Below, piece by piece: positions 7,834 to 15,410 of a stretch of 37,048 nucleotides of DNA. Position 1 is the first letter of the stretch; every line of letters begins with the position of its first letter. Under the pieces are notes generated by a model that saw only the letters and a list, made by a program, of their open reading frames with translations, ran no database searches and was not told the origin of the DNA. A program made the position numbers and the translations under genes. The DNA is from Muribaculaceae bacterium (GTDB lineage Bacteria > Bacteroidota > Bacteroidia > Bacteroidales > Muribaculaceae). The stretch is from assembly GCA_022509085.1 (NCBI GenBank), contig JAFLTW010000016.1, forward strand, positions 1 through 37,048, in the 5' to 3' direction.

Positions 7834-7903
7834 AAGCAGTTATAGTTATAAATAATGGATTGTTTCTGAATTGGTGCTTGAATCGTATATAGAGGTTTGC
7901 TGT

Positions 7904-9040
7904 TTATTTCCTCATGCCTTTTGTGCGGATAAGGCGAGTGAACTCGATAAGAAGGTCGAACCAGACCACCTTCTGGTTGGCGTTGCGGGTGATGTCTTCG
8001 CGGGCGCGGTCAACTTCCCTTGCCATTTCCTCCACATTTGCCTCATTGATAAAGGGACCGAAGCGAGCCACGAAATTCTTCTCCTCGGGTCTCATTGCCT
8101 CGAGGGGAGGGCAATGAAGGTTGGAGATAAAGCTTTCGCGGAGCATGCGGGCGAAATAGTCGAGCAGCCGGAGAGACTTCTCGCGGCCCATAGCGGCAAA
8201 CGACTCGCTCAGCTGCATGAGCTCCGTCATTTTCCTGGCGTAGCAGGCGCGCATCACGGCGATGAACAGTTCTGTAAACTCCGCCAGTTCGCTGCCGTGC
8301 TGCAGCAGCGCCGAGGCGCTGTTCATATTTCCTGCGGCGATTCGGGCCAGGCCCTCGGCCTCCTCATAACTCTTGCCTCCTCTGCAGAGGAACGATATGA
8401 TGTCGGCATCGGGGATGGGACCTAACTCCACTCCCTGAAGGCGCGAGCGCACCGTAGGCATGAGCGAGCCTGCATCGTTGCTCACCAGTATGAAAAGAGT
8501 GTCTTCGAATGGCTCCTCGATCACTTTCAAGAGCTTGTTGGCCGTCTCCACATTCATCTTCTCCGGGAGCCAGACAATAAAAATCTTATAGCCGTCACCG
8601 TAGGTGGAGAGCGAGCTCACGCGCAGGAGTTCCTCGCTTTCCGTCACATAGATTACGGGGCGCGAGTTGCCGGCATTGATAATCTCGAGCCACTCTTCGG
8701 GAGGCATAAAGGGAAAACGGGAGATAAAGTCCTTCCATTCCTCGGAATATTCCTCGGAAAGGCCCCGGGGATGGGCGGAATTTTTCAGCACCGGATAGAT
8801 GAAATGGACATCGGGATTGTTGAGCTTGGCGGTCTGACGGCAAGCCGGACATTCCCCACAGCTGTCGCCGTTGCGGCGCGCCGTGCAGTTGACGTATTGC
8901 ACCAGGGCGCGGGCCACGGCCATCTTGCCTACGCCAGACGGACCGTGAAGCAGGAGAGCATGAGGGATGCGGTTGGCGTCGACCATCTGTCGCAGTCGCT
9001 CTATCTGTGGCGCATGGCCAGTAATGTCGCTAAATTTCAT
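7904..9040 (-). CDS. holB: DNA polymerase III clamp-loader delta' subunit
   Basis: This 378-residue AAA+ protein has the Walker A-like GPSGVGK, followed by the Cys4 zinc module C-x(8)-C-x(2)-C-x(2)-C (CTARRNGDSCGECPACRQ) typical of delta'/gamma clamp-loader subunits. VIEEPFEDTLFILVSNDAG and SRLQGVELG fit the SRC-type region. It would take part in loading the sliding clamp on DNA. I chose the ATG at 9040 (MKFSDITGHAPQIERL) because the family starts there and a -7 box sits 18 bases upstream; the longer form from 9061 would begin inside that promoter. A divergent promoter serves the opposite addB-like gene. Confidence 0.92.
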   Translation of the reverse strand: MKFSDITGHAPQIERLRQMVDANRIPHALLLHGPSGVGKMAVARALVQYVNCTARRNGDSCGECPACRQTAKLNNPDVHFIYPVLKNSAHPRGLSEEYSEEWKDFISRFPFMPPEEWLEIINAGNSRPVIYVTESEELLRVSSLSTYGDGYKIFIVWLPEKMNVETANKLLKVIEEPFEDTLFILVSNDAGSLMPTVRSRLQGVELGPIPDADIISFLCRGGKSYEEAEGLARIAAGNMNSASALLQHGSELAEFTELFIAVMRACYARKMTELMQLSESFAAMGREKSLRLLDYFARMLRESFISNLHCPPLEAMRPEEKNFVARFGPFINEANVEEMAREVDRAREDITRNANQKVVWFDLLIEFTRLIRTKGMRK

Positions 9041-9058
9041 GCCATGAAAACTTCCTTG

Positions 9059-9066
9059 CAAAGTTA
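9059..9066 (-). promoter_or_regulatory. -7 box TAACTTTG for holB
   Basis: On the minus strand TAACTTTG matches the Bacteroidota TAnnTTTG consensus, 18 bases before the holB ATG, which implies a very short leader. Confidence 0.65.
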
Positions 9067-9078
9067 GTCTTTTTTCTT

Positions 9079-9086
9079 TATTTTTG
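9079..9086 (+). promoter_or_regulatory. -7 box TATTTTTG for the addB-like gene
   Basis: TATTTTTG fits TAnnTTTG and lies 30 bases before the ATG at 9116. It is back to back with the holB promoter, so the two promoters share a stretch of about 30 bases. Confidence 0.55.
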
Positions 9087-9115
9087 TAGCCATTTTAAAA
9101 TAAAAAATCTGAAAA

Positions 9116-12100
9116 ATGCAGCAGTTTCTCGACGTCATAGCCCGAGGGTATCAGGAGAGATATCCCGACCTTTCCCGGCTCACCTTCGTGATGCCCAACA
9201 AGCGTAGCGGATCGTTTCTCACCTACATGTTCAAGCGCAGAAGCGCCGACCCGGTGTTTGCGCCCAGAGTGCTCTCCATCACGGAGTTCGTGGCCTCGGT
9301 GAGCGAGAAGGTTCAGGACTCCAGGCTCGACCTGCTGTTTATGCTCTACGATTGCTATAAGGAGCTGGTGGCCGAGACATCGAGGATGCCATTCGAGCGT
9401 TTCAGCTCCTGGGGCGAGACCATACTGTCCGACTTCAACGAGATCGATATGCAGATGGTTCCCCCCGGGGAGATATTCAAAAACGTGAGAGACCTCAACG
9501 CCATCCGAAGCACCTTCCTCACTGAAGAACAGAAAAGGGTGATGGTGGACTATTTCGGATATTCGCGCGAGACGGTATACGGCGAGTCTAAGAGGTTCTG
9601 GGAGCAGTTTGCAAAAGGGGAGGAGGAGCTGGAGGCTGAAGGCGCCGAGGCAAAGGGAGTGAGACGCGGGTTTGTGGCCCTTTGGCAACTGCTGGGCCCC
9701 CTCTACCGCTCCTTGCATTCACGGCTTGCCGCGGAAGGGCTGACTACCGGAGGCGGGGCTTACCGGGAAGTGGCTGAAAAGCTGGAGGAAGAGAGGGAGC
9801 CATTCGCCGGCGAAAAACTGATATTTGTAGGATTCAACGCCCTCTCGGAGTCAGAGCGCAGAATGTTTGAGGCCCTGAGACGCATGAAGGTAGACGTAGG
9901 GATAGGGAAGGAGCCCAAAGCCGACTTTATATGGGACGTGGTTTCGCCGGTCTTCTCCGACAAAGATGACCCGGCAGTGAAATTCGTGGTGATCAACCGC
10001 CGCAATTTCCCCTCGCCGACATGGCTTGAGGAGAAGCTCGAGCTCAATATACCCACCCACAAGCCAAAGATAGAGGTGATAGCCGTACCCTCCAACATCA
10101 TGCAGGCCAAGGTGGCCCACGATGAACTGGTAAAGATAGCCTCCGAACTCGGTAAAGAGAAGATCCGTGAGGCAAAGGTGGCACTCGTGCTCCCCGACGA
10201 GAATCTACTCTTGCCGGTGTTGTATTCACTGCCGGAGGAGTATTCCAATCCCAACCTCACCATGGGTTTTCCGCTAAAGCACACCCCTGTGATCAGTTTT
10301 GCGGCTCTCTTGCGTCGGCTCCATCGCCGCTCGAGGCTCGACTCTGCAGGCAGTCCGCTCTTCTTCTTCGAAGACGTAAAAGACATTCTGGCTCACCCTT
10401 ACGCCACCATATTGTTCGGACGCGTCAACATCAGTAAGATGGTGGAGAAAGCGCAGAAAGAGCGCAGAATCCTGGTGGGAACTCCGGCTCTCGAGGAGCT
10501 TGGGGCGGAGTGGAAGGCTGTTTTCCGCTACATACCCGAAGACACCCGGCCGACGGAGGTGATAAAATACATCACGGGCATACTCGCCATTATAAGGAAA
10601 GGGATGGAAAGGCCGGAGCGAACATATCTCAGCTCGAGAGTGGAGAAAATATATATAGCCACCTATACCGACGCACTTGTAAGGCTCGACAACTGCATAT
10701 CGAAATATTCCCATGCCGTGTTGCCCGACACCGTGTTCCACCTTGCCGACCGCCTAATAGCCGGGGAGACGGTGGCCTTCAAAGGTGAGCCCCTTGAGGG
10801 CCTGCAGGTGATGGGTGTCCTCGAGACCCGCTGTCTCGATTTCGAGCGCATCATCATGCTCAGTGTGAATGAGAAGGTGATGCCACGCGTGGGCAGGAAC
10901 ACCACCTACATTCCCAATGCTATAAGGGTGGTGTTCGGGATGCCCCCGGCCAACTATCAGGAGGAAATATTCGCCTATTACTTCTTCAGGGTGCTCGGAC
11001 GGTGTACGAAAGGCGTCCTGACCTACGACTCCCGGGCATCGGAGAGCCGGACACCGGGTCCCTCGCGCTATCTGCTTCAGATGAAGTATCTCGGCGAGCC
11101 CGGTATGGTGCATGAGACTGAGAAGCGTTTCGGCATGCCAGGAAAGCGTGCAGGAATAATCCGCATAGAAAAAAGTGGAGAAGTGGCCGAAAGGCTCCGC
11201 CGATATATCGTAGGGTCTGAGCCTTCGGAGACACTGAAGAAAAACGGGCAGAAAAATTTCTCGGCCTCGGCCCTCAACCACTACTGCCACTGCCAGCTCG
11301 AGTTCCTGTACAACAACGTTATGGAGCTCTACATCCAGAAGGAGAAGATGGAGACCATCGATGCCATGGACATGGGCACGATAGTGCACTCTATCATAGA
11401 ACACCTTTACATCCAGGACCCCTCAAAGCGTGAGGTGATGCTTAAAGAACCCGAGCTGATGACGGCGGCACGTCTCGAGGCGCTGCTCCGGCAGCGTGAA
11501 GCCGACGGTGAACTCCTGATAGAGAAGGAGGCCAGGCGCGCCATCCTAACCACCCATTTCGGGGTGGAGGAAAAAGACCTTGACAGAAGGAAACTCAGGG
11601 GGAGCGCGGCCGTAATCGTAGACTACATCATCGGCTACGTGAGGAATATAATCCGGGCTGACATTGCGCAGGCTCCCTTCAGGCTCTGGGGAACGGAGAT
11701 AAAGGAGACGATGCCCTACAGGCTGCCGGACGGCCGTGAGGTGAACCTGAAAATGGTGATAGACCGACTCGACCAGGCAGGAGCGGAGGGCTGTGACCAG
11801 CCCTTCAGGATTGTAGACTACAAGACAGGGAACGTGCATCTGACTGCCAAGACACCTGACGACATCTTCAACGGAGCCAAAGAAGCCAAAAACATCCTCC
11901 AGCTACTGCTTTATTCCGAGCTCTTCGCCATGCTTGTTAAGAACGGCACGATAAAGGTTCCGGAGTGCAGTTCGATAGAAGATTTCATAAGCCGACTGGA
12001 GTTTGCCATCTACAAGGTGTTGAGTCTGCCGAATACCACCAAAGGCATCATATATCCGAAGATAGCGGAAAAAACGGTGAAAAACATCGGAGAGCTCCGG

Positions 12101-12304
12101 GAATTGGAAGAGGAAATGGAATTCAGCTTCATGGAGAAGTTTGACGCCATGCTCATGGGGATTCTCGACACTCGGCAGCCCTTTGAGGCGGAGCCTACAG
12201 AGGAGCGGTGCCTCTACTGCGACTACAAGTTGCGGTGTGAGATGCGTCTGGCCCGGCAGTTTGACCTGGAGGAAAGAGGCGGTGGAGATCACAAAAAGTG
12301 GTGA
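9116..12304 (+). CDS. AddB-like PD-(D/E)XK nuclease of a recombination helicase-nuclease
   Basis: This 1062-residue protein resembles the AddB-type partner of AddAB: a long helicase-like N-terminal part without a clear P-loop (it begins FVMPNKRSGSF), then a C-terminal RecB-type nuclease. The nuclease has DMGTIVHSIIEHLY (His), IVDYKTG (Asp and Lys, about residue 900) and LLLYSELF (QxxxY motif). Cysteines near residue 723 (HYCHCQLEF) and at about 1031-1042 (CLYCDYKLRC) form the split Cys4 pattern that holds an iron-sulphur cluster in AddB. It would process double-strand ends for homologous recombination and limit foreign DNA. No addA-type gene follows; the next gene is rplY. The partner must lie elsewhere if this assignment is right. 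Confidence 0.85.
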   Translation: MQQFLDVIARGYQERYPDLSRLTFVMPNKRSGSFLTYMFKRRSADPVFAPRVLSITEFVASVSEKVQDSRLDLLFMLYDCYKELVAETSRMPFERFSSWGETILSDFNEIDMQMVPPGEIFKNVRDLNAIRSTFLTEEQKRVMVDYFGYSRETVYGESKRFWEQFAKGEEELEAEGAEAKGVRRGFVALWQLLGPLYRSLHSRLAAEGLTTGGGAYREVAEKLEEEREPFAGEKLIFVGFNALSESERRMFEALRRMKVDVGIGKEPKADFIWDVVSPVFSDKDDPAVKFVVINRRNFPSPTWLEEKLELNIPTHKPKIEVIAVPSNIMQAKVAHDELVKIASELGKEKIREAKVALVLPDENLLLPVLYSLPEEYSNPNLTMGFPLKHTPVISFAALLRRLHRRSRLDSAGSPLFFFEDVKDILAHPYATILFGRVNISKMVEKAQKERRILVGTPALEELGAEWKAVFRYIPEDTRPTEVIKYITGILAIIRKGMERPERTYLSSRVEKIYIATYTDALVRLDNCISKYSHAVLPDTVFHLADRLIAGETVAFKGEPLEGLQVMGVLETRCLDFERIIMLSVNEKVMPRVGRNTTYIPNAIRVVFGMPPANYQEEIFAYYFFRVLGRCTKGVLTYDSRASESRTPGPSRYLLQMKYLGEPGMVHETEKRFGMPGKRAGIIRIEKSGEVAERLRRYIVGSEPSETLKKNGQKNFSASALNHYCHCQLEFLYNNVMELYIQKEKMETIDAMDMGTIVHSIIEHLYIQDPSKREVMLKEPELMTAARLEALLRQREADGELLIEKEARRAILTTHFGVEEKDLDRRKLRGSAAVIVDYIIGYVRNIIRADIAQAPFRLWGTEIKETMPYRLPDGREVNLKMVIDRLDQAGAEGCDQPFRIVDYKTGNVHLTAKTPDDIFNGAKEAKNILQLLLYSELFAMLVKNGTIKVPECSSIEDFISRLEFAIYKVLSLPNTTKGIIYPKIAEKTVKNIGELRELEEEMEFSFMEKFDAMLMGILDTRQPFEAEPTEERCLYCDYKLRCEMRLARQFDLEERGGGDHKKW

Positions 12305-12309
12305 GACAC

Positions 12310-12340
12310 TTGCAGATAAGGAGAAAAAGTAGTAAATTTG
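12310..12340 (+). promoter_or_regulatory. Promoter of rplY-pth (TTG-N20-TAAATTTG)
   Basis: TTG at 12310-12312 and TAAATTTG at 12333-12340 are 20 bases apart, a near-ideal Bacteroidota promoter. It implies a leader of about 120 bases before the rplY ATG. Confidence 0.75.
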
Positions 12341-12352
12341 CAGCCGAAAAAG

Positions 12353-12376
12353 ACCGCCTTCCCTATGGGAAGCGGC
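12353..12376 (+). promoter_or_regulatory. Hairpin in the rplY leader
   Basis: CTTCCC-TAT-GGGAAG (12358-12372), extended by CCGC/GCGG with one bulge, lies at the 5' end of the predicted transcript. It could stabilise the leader or be a protein-binding site. No function is established. Confidence 0.4.
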
Positions 12377-12468
12377 CACGTGTGATGGGAAAGAGGGAAG
12401 TATTCCATTGCAATTCAACAAAATAACTTCCGGTATTTTTAGTAACACAACAAATTTAAACAAAGAAA

Positions 12469-13119
12469 ATGAAAAAGTTTGCATTGAAGGCTGAGCCCCG
12501 TACGGAACTCACGAAGCAGAACCTGAAGAAACTCCGCAAGGAGGGAAGCATCCCCGCCGTAATCAGCGGTGGCAAGATAGTAGACCTTCCCTTCGAGGGT
12601 ACTCTGAAGCCGGGTGAGAAGCTCGTAGAGATCGAGAACGGTAAGGCCGTGATCACCACAGACATCTCCGTAAAGGCAGAAGATGTAAGGAAGCTCATCT
12701 ATACCCCCGACATATTCGAGGTAGACCTTGACCTCAACGGCGAGACCAAGAAGGTGGTGATGAAAGACCTCCAGTTCCAGCCCGTAAAGGACACAGTGCT
12801 TCATATCGACTTCCTTGAGGTATATCCCGACAAGCCCATCGTGATGGAAGTGCCCGTACAGGTAGAGGGTCACGCAGAGGGCGTAAAGGCCGGTGGTAAG
12901 CTCACGCTGACCATGCGCAAGCTCAAGACGAAAGCCACCTACGACAAGATCCCCGAAAAGCTGGTGGTAAACGTAGACAACCTCGGTCTGGGTCAGTCGA
13001 TGTCGGTTGGCGACCTCCACTTCGAAGGTCTGGAACTGATGAACGCCAAGAACGCCGTAGTATGCGCAGTGAAGCTTACAAGGGCAGCCCGTGGTGCTCA
13101 GGCCAAGGCAGAAGAATGA
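12469..13119 (+). CDS. rplY: 50S ribosomal protein L25 / general stress protein CTC
   Basis: The 216 residues cover the L25 5S rRNA-binding domain (about residues 1-92, starting [11 protein letters not shown] and including [10 protein letters not shown]) followed by the CTC/TL5 C-terminal beta domain ([20 protein letters not shown]). The long form is usual in Bacteroidota, unlike the short E. coli L25. It binds 5S rRNA in the large ribosomal subunit. A good promoter and a leader of about 120 bases precede it, and pth follows, the common rplY-pth pairing. The last bases overlap a possible upstream ATG of pth (ATGA at 13116). Confidence 0.95.
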   Translation: MKKFALKAEPRTELTKQNLKKLRKEGSIPAVISGGKIVDLPFEGTLKPGEKLVEIENGKAVITTDISVKAEDVRKLIYTPDIFEVDLDLNGETKKVVMKDLQFQPVKDTVLHIDFLEVYPDKPIVMEVPVQVEGHAEGVKAGGKLTLTMRKLKTKATYDKIPEKLVVNVDNLGLGQSMSVGDLHFEGLELMNAKNAVVCAVKLTRAARGAQAKAEE

Positions 13120-13142
13120 TAAGGAAACTGTTCAACAAGATA

Positions 13143-13199
13143 TTTGGGGGCTCGCCGCGACGGGGAACCCCCAAAATTTTATCTCCCTCAGAAGGAGAT
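13143..13199 (+). promoter_or_regulatory. Two hairpins between rplY and pth
   Basis: TTTGGGGG / CCCCCAAA (13143-13150 with 13168-13175), followed by ATTTT, looks like a weak terminator or attenuator. ATCTCC / GGAGAT (13181-13186 with 13194-13199) is a second small hairpin. They lie just before the likely pth start and could set the ratio of the two products. Confidence 0.4.
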
Positions 13200-13223
13200 G
13201 CCAGAGATGAGAGAGAGGAAGAG

Positions 13224-13790
13224 ATGAAGAAATTCCTGATAGTAGGGTTGGGCAACATAGGCCCCGACTACGTAGGCACGCGTCACAATGCCGGCTTTAT
13301 GATAGCCGACAGGTTGGCCGCCGATGCCGGCGCGGCGTTCGAGTCGTGCCGTTATGGCGATATGGCCCGCTTTCGCGTGAAGAATTGCCAGCTGATGGTG
13401 TTGAAGCCTTCCACGTTCATGAACCTCAGCGGGGTGGCGGTGCGTTATTGGATGAATCGCGAGAAGATGCCGTTGGAAAACCTCCTTGTGCTCGTAGATG
13501 ACCTCGCATTGCCTTTTGGCAAGATTCGTCTGCGTGGCAATGGCTCCGATGCCGGCCACAACGGGCTGAAAAACATAGCCTCGGAATTGGGCACGCAGAA
13601 TTATGCCCGGCTACGCTTCGGCATAGGCAACGGCTTTGCGCCGGGAGCGCAGATCAATTTCGTATTGGGACGCTTCGACGAGGAGGAAGAGAGGCAATTG
13701 CCGGAAAGAATCAAGGTAGCTGCCGAAGCGGTGAGGGATTTTTGCCTGAGCGGACTCGCCCACGCCATGACCAACTACAACAGCAAGTGA
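13224..13790 (+). CDS. pth: Peptidyl-tRNA hydrolase
   Basis: This is a 188-residue enzyme of normal length that frees tRNA from peptidyl-tRNA dropped by ribosomes. It has the family start [20 protein letters not shown] with the catalytic His in [17 protein letters not shown] and [13 protein letters not shown] with its conserved Asp, and GHNGLKNI. I chose the ATG at 13224, after GAGGAAGAG, because the family begins at KFLIVGLGN. An in-frame ATG at 13116 overlapping the rplY stop would add a 36-residue low-complexity extension encoded by the hairpin region, which is less likely. Confidence 0.95.
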   Translation: MKKFLIVGLGNIGPDYVGTRHNAGFMIADRLAADAGAAFESCRYGDMARFRVKNCQLMVLKPSTFMNLSGVAVRYWMNREKMPLENLLVLVDDLALPFGKIRLRGNGSDAGHNGLKNIASELGTQNYARLRFGIGNGFAPGAQINFVLGRFDEEEERQLPERIKVAAEAVRDFCLSGLAHAMTNYNSK

Positions 13791-13822
13791 TTTCCGCGTC
13801 TGTTTCCTTCAGCTAAAGGACG

Positions 13823-14296
13823 TCAGGAATTTCCGGCCGGGCCGTTTTCTTCGAAATCTAAATCGAGGTCGAGGTCTTCGTCATCATCATCGAAATCCAT
13901 AAAGAAAGTGTCGGCATAAGTTTCGGCTGCGAACTTGTTGAGTTCGCGGCTTTCCCGTTTTGTAGGGCGTCCGAGGCCTTTTCTGCGGTCGACAAATCCG
14001 GAGATTTTGGCCATCTCGAGGATCTCGTACTGGGAGGCGGGGGTGATGTTTTCCATATACTCGGGCACGAGTTTGGCGCCAAGTCGGTTGCCGGTGAGTT
14101 TGAGCACCTTGAATCGGAACGTTACGGGCGGTTTCTTCACGTCGATCTCATCGCCTACCTTGATAAGGCGAGAGGGTTTAACGGGTTGGCCTGCCATCAT
14201 CACCCGGCCCTTCTTGCAGGCGTCAGTGGCGATTGATCGCGTCTTGAAGACGCGCATTGCCCACAGCCACTTGTCGATTCTTGCTTCGTCGGCCAT
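13823..14296 (-). CDS. S4-domain RNA-binding protein (Hsp15-like)
   Basis: The 157-residue protein has an N-terminal S4 RNA-binding fold: RIDKWLWAMRVFKTRSIA, then ACKKGRVMMAGQPVKPSRLI and VGDEIDV (residues 6-51). This is the HslR/Hsp15 arrangement, in which the protein binds 50S subunits carrying stalled peptidyl-tRNA. GLGRPTKRESRELNKF is a basic region seen in the family. The C-terminus is a run of Asp and Glu (FDDDDEDLDLDLDFEE), unusual beside the basic core and common in Bacteroidales versions. Its ATG overlaps the stop of the upstream META-domain lipoprotein by one base (TAATG), so translation is probably coupled. Confidence 0.88.
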   Translation of the reverse strand: MADEARIDKWLWAMRVFKTRSIATDACKKGRVMMAGQPVKPSRLIKVGDEIDVKKPPVTFRFKVLKLTGNRLGAKLVPEYMENITPASQYEILEMAKISGFVDRRKGLGRPTKRESRELNKFAAETYADTFFMDFDDDDEDLDLDLDFEENGPAGNS

Positions 14297-15198
14297 TACT
14301 TATCAGAGGTTCGTTGGAGTGTCATCACCGGCTGGCCTTCCTGGTTGAGGAGCTGGACGCGGTTTTTGTCGATGGGTTTGGCGCGGCAGGCGTCTTCGAG
14401 GGCCACGAGCATAGCCGTCTGGTATTCGATTGTGGGGCACATCATCATGGTGACTCCGATAGCCTCAAACGAGAAGGTGTTGGGTTCGTCCATGTCGGTT
14501 TCGAGTCGGCCGTTAAGCACGTTGCATCCCGTATTGCCGTGCACCTTGTGCTCGTCGACGTCGAAAACGAGTTTCATCTTATCCACATTCACATCCTCGC
14601 CATCGATAGCTGTAACTTTCCATGTACCGTTAAGGAAGTCGAGGTTCTGGTGGGTAAGGAGCATGATGTCTTCGCCGCGTTCGTTGTAGAGGCGCATGGT
14701 GTAGCCGTCGTCCGTTTCGTGGAGGCTATATTTTCTGGTCTCGCTCAGGGCGCGGTTGATGTAGAAGTCGGTGATGCCTTCCTCGTGGCAGAGCATCATG
14801 GTAACGGCCACATGGTCGAAGGTAAGGGTAGAGTCGGCGGGGTTGTAGATATAGTCGCCGTTGACGGTGTTGCAACCGTTGTTGCCGTAGATTCTGCCGT
14901 CGGAGGCCGAGAATTTCAGGTATGGGGGTGTGGCGCCGACGGCTTCCCGGTCGTAGACACGCTCGATTGCCCAGTCTCCCTTGACCACGCCCTTGGCGAA
15001 TTCGGCGGGAGAGTAGGTTTTGGGGTCTGGTTTTACCTCGATGGCAACGCGGTCTTGTGGGAGCACGACTTCCTTCTTCACGGCTGTCTTGTCTTCCTTC
15101 TCCTTGTTAAACATCTTATTATAGAGGTCGCACGAGGTCAGCGACATCGCGCATGCTGCTGCAATGAAAAATGCGGCGGGTTTAAGTGATATTCTCAT
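14296..15198 (-). CDS. Lipoprotein with two META (HslJ-like) domains
   Basis: From the ATG at 15198 the 300-residue product has a signal peptide ending in the lipobox LTSC (Cys23), so it should be lipidated and sit in the outer or inner membrane. Two related META domains follow, with matching motifs: GRIYGNNGCNTVNGDY and KVHGNTGCNVLNGRLE, each followed by a TMMLC/TMMMC segment. META/HslJ-like domains occur in heat-shock and secretion-related proteins; their molecular role is unclear. I rejected the longer start at 15261 because it would place a hydrophobic non-signal stretch upstream and begin before the promoter. It is co-transcribed with the S4 protein. Confidence 0.87.
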   Translation of the reverse strand: MRISLKPAAFFIAAACAMSLTSCDLYNKMFNKEKEDKTAVKKEVVLPQDRVAIEVKPDPKTYSPAEFAKGVVKGDWAIERVYDREAVGATPPYLKFSASDGRIYGNNGCNTVNGDYIYNPADSTLTFDHVAVTMMLCHEEGITDFYINRALSETRKYSLHETDDGYTMRLYNERGEDIMLLTHQNLDFLNGTWKVTAIDGEDVNVDKMKLVFDVDEHKVHGNTGCNVLNGRLETDMDEPNTFSFEAIGVTMMMCPTIEYQTAMLVALEDACRAKPIDKNRVQLLNQEGQPVMTLQRTSDK

Positions 15199-15224
15199 AC
15201 TGATAAAAAGATCTAAGTGGAATG

Positions 15225-15232
15225 CAAAGTTA
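15225..15232 (-). promoter_or_regulatory. -7 box TAACTTTG for the META lipoprotein
   Basis: On the minus strand TAACTTTG fits the TAnnTTTG consensus, 26 bases before the chosen ATG at 15198. It also supports that start over the longer one. Confidence 0.6.
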
Positions 15233-15295
15233 ATAAAAAAATCAAAAAAAGTGATTAACATTATTTACCCCAGCAAATATAATCCTTTGCCTCAC

Positions 15296-15376
15296 GTACT
15301 TTACAACATTAATGGCCGTAAAGTACTGGTAGATTGAAATGAGATTTTGAGAAAGCTCCGGAGGGGGCTTTTTTTG
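15296..15376 (+). terminator. Hairpin plus terminator upstream of the TPR gene
   Basis: GTACTTTAC / GTAAAGTAC (15296-15304 with 15318-15326) is a perfect 9-bp stem. About 25 bases later a stem of AAGCTCC with GGGGCTT, around a GGA loop, is followed by TTTTTTT, a rho-independent terminator on the plus strand. No plus-strand gene lies upstream, so it may end a small transcript or read-through from the other direction. Confidence 0.5.
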
Positions 15377-15403
15377 TGGGATGGAGGAAATTTTGTAACT
15401 TTG
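15374..15403 (+). promoter_or_regulatory. Promoter of the TPR gene (TTG-N19-TAACTTTG)
   Basis: TTG at 15374-15376 and TAACTTTG at 15396-15403 are 19 bases apart. The -33 element lies at the end of the T-tract of the upstream terminator. Confidence 0.65.
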
Positions 15404-15410
15404 TAGTGGA

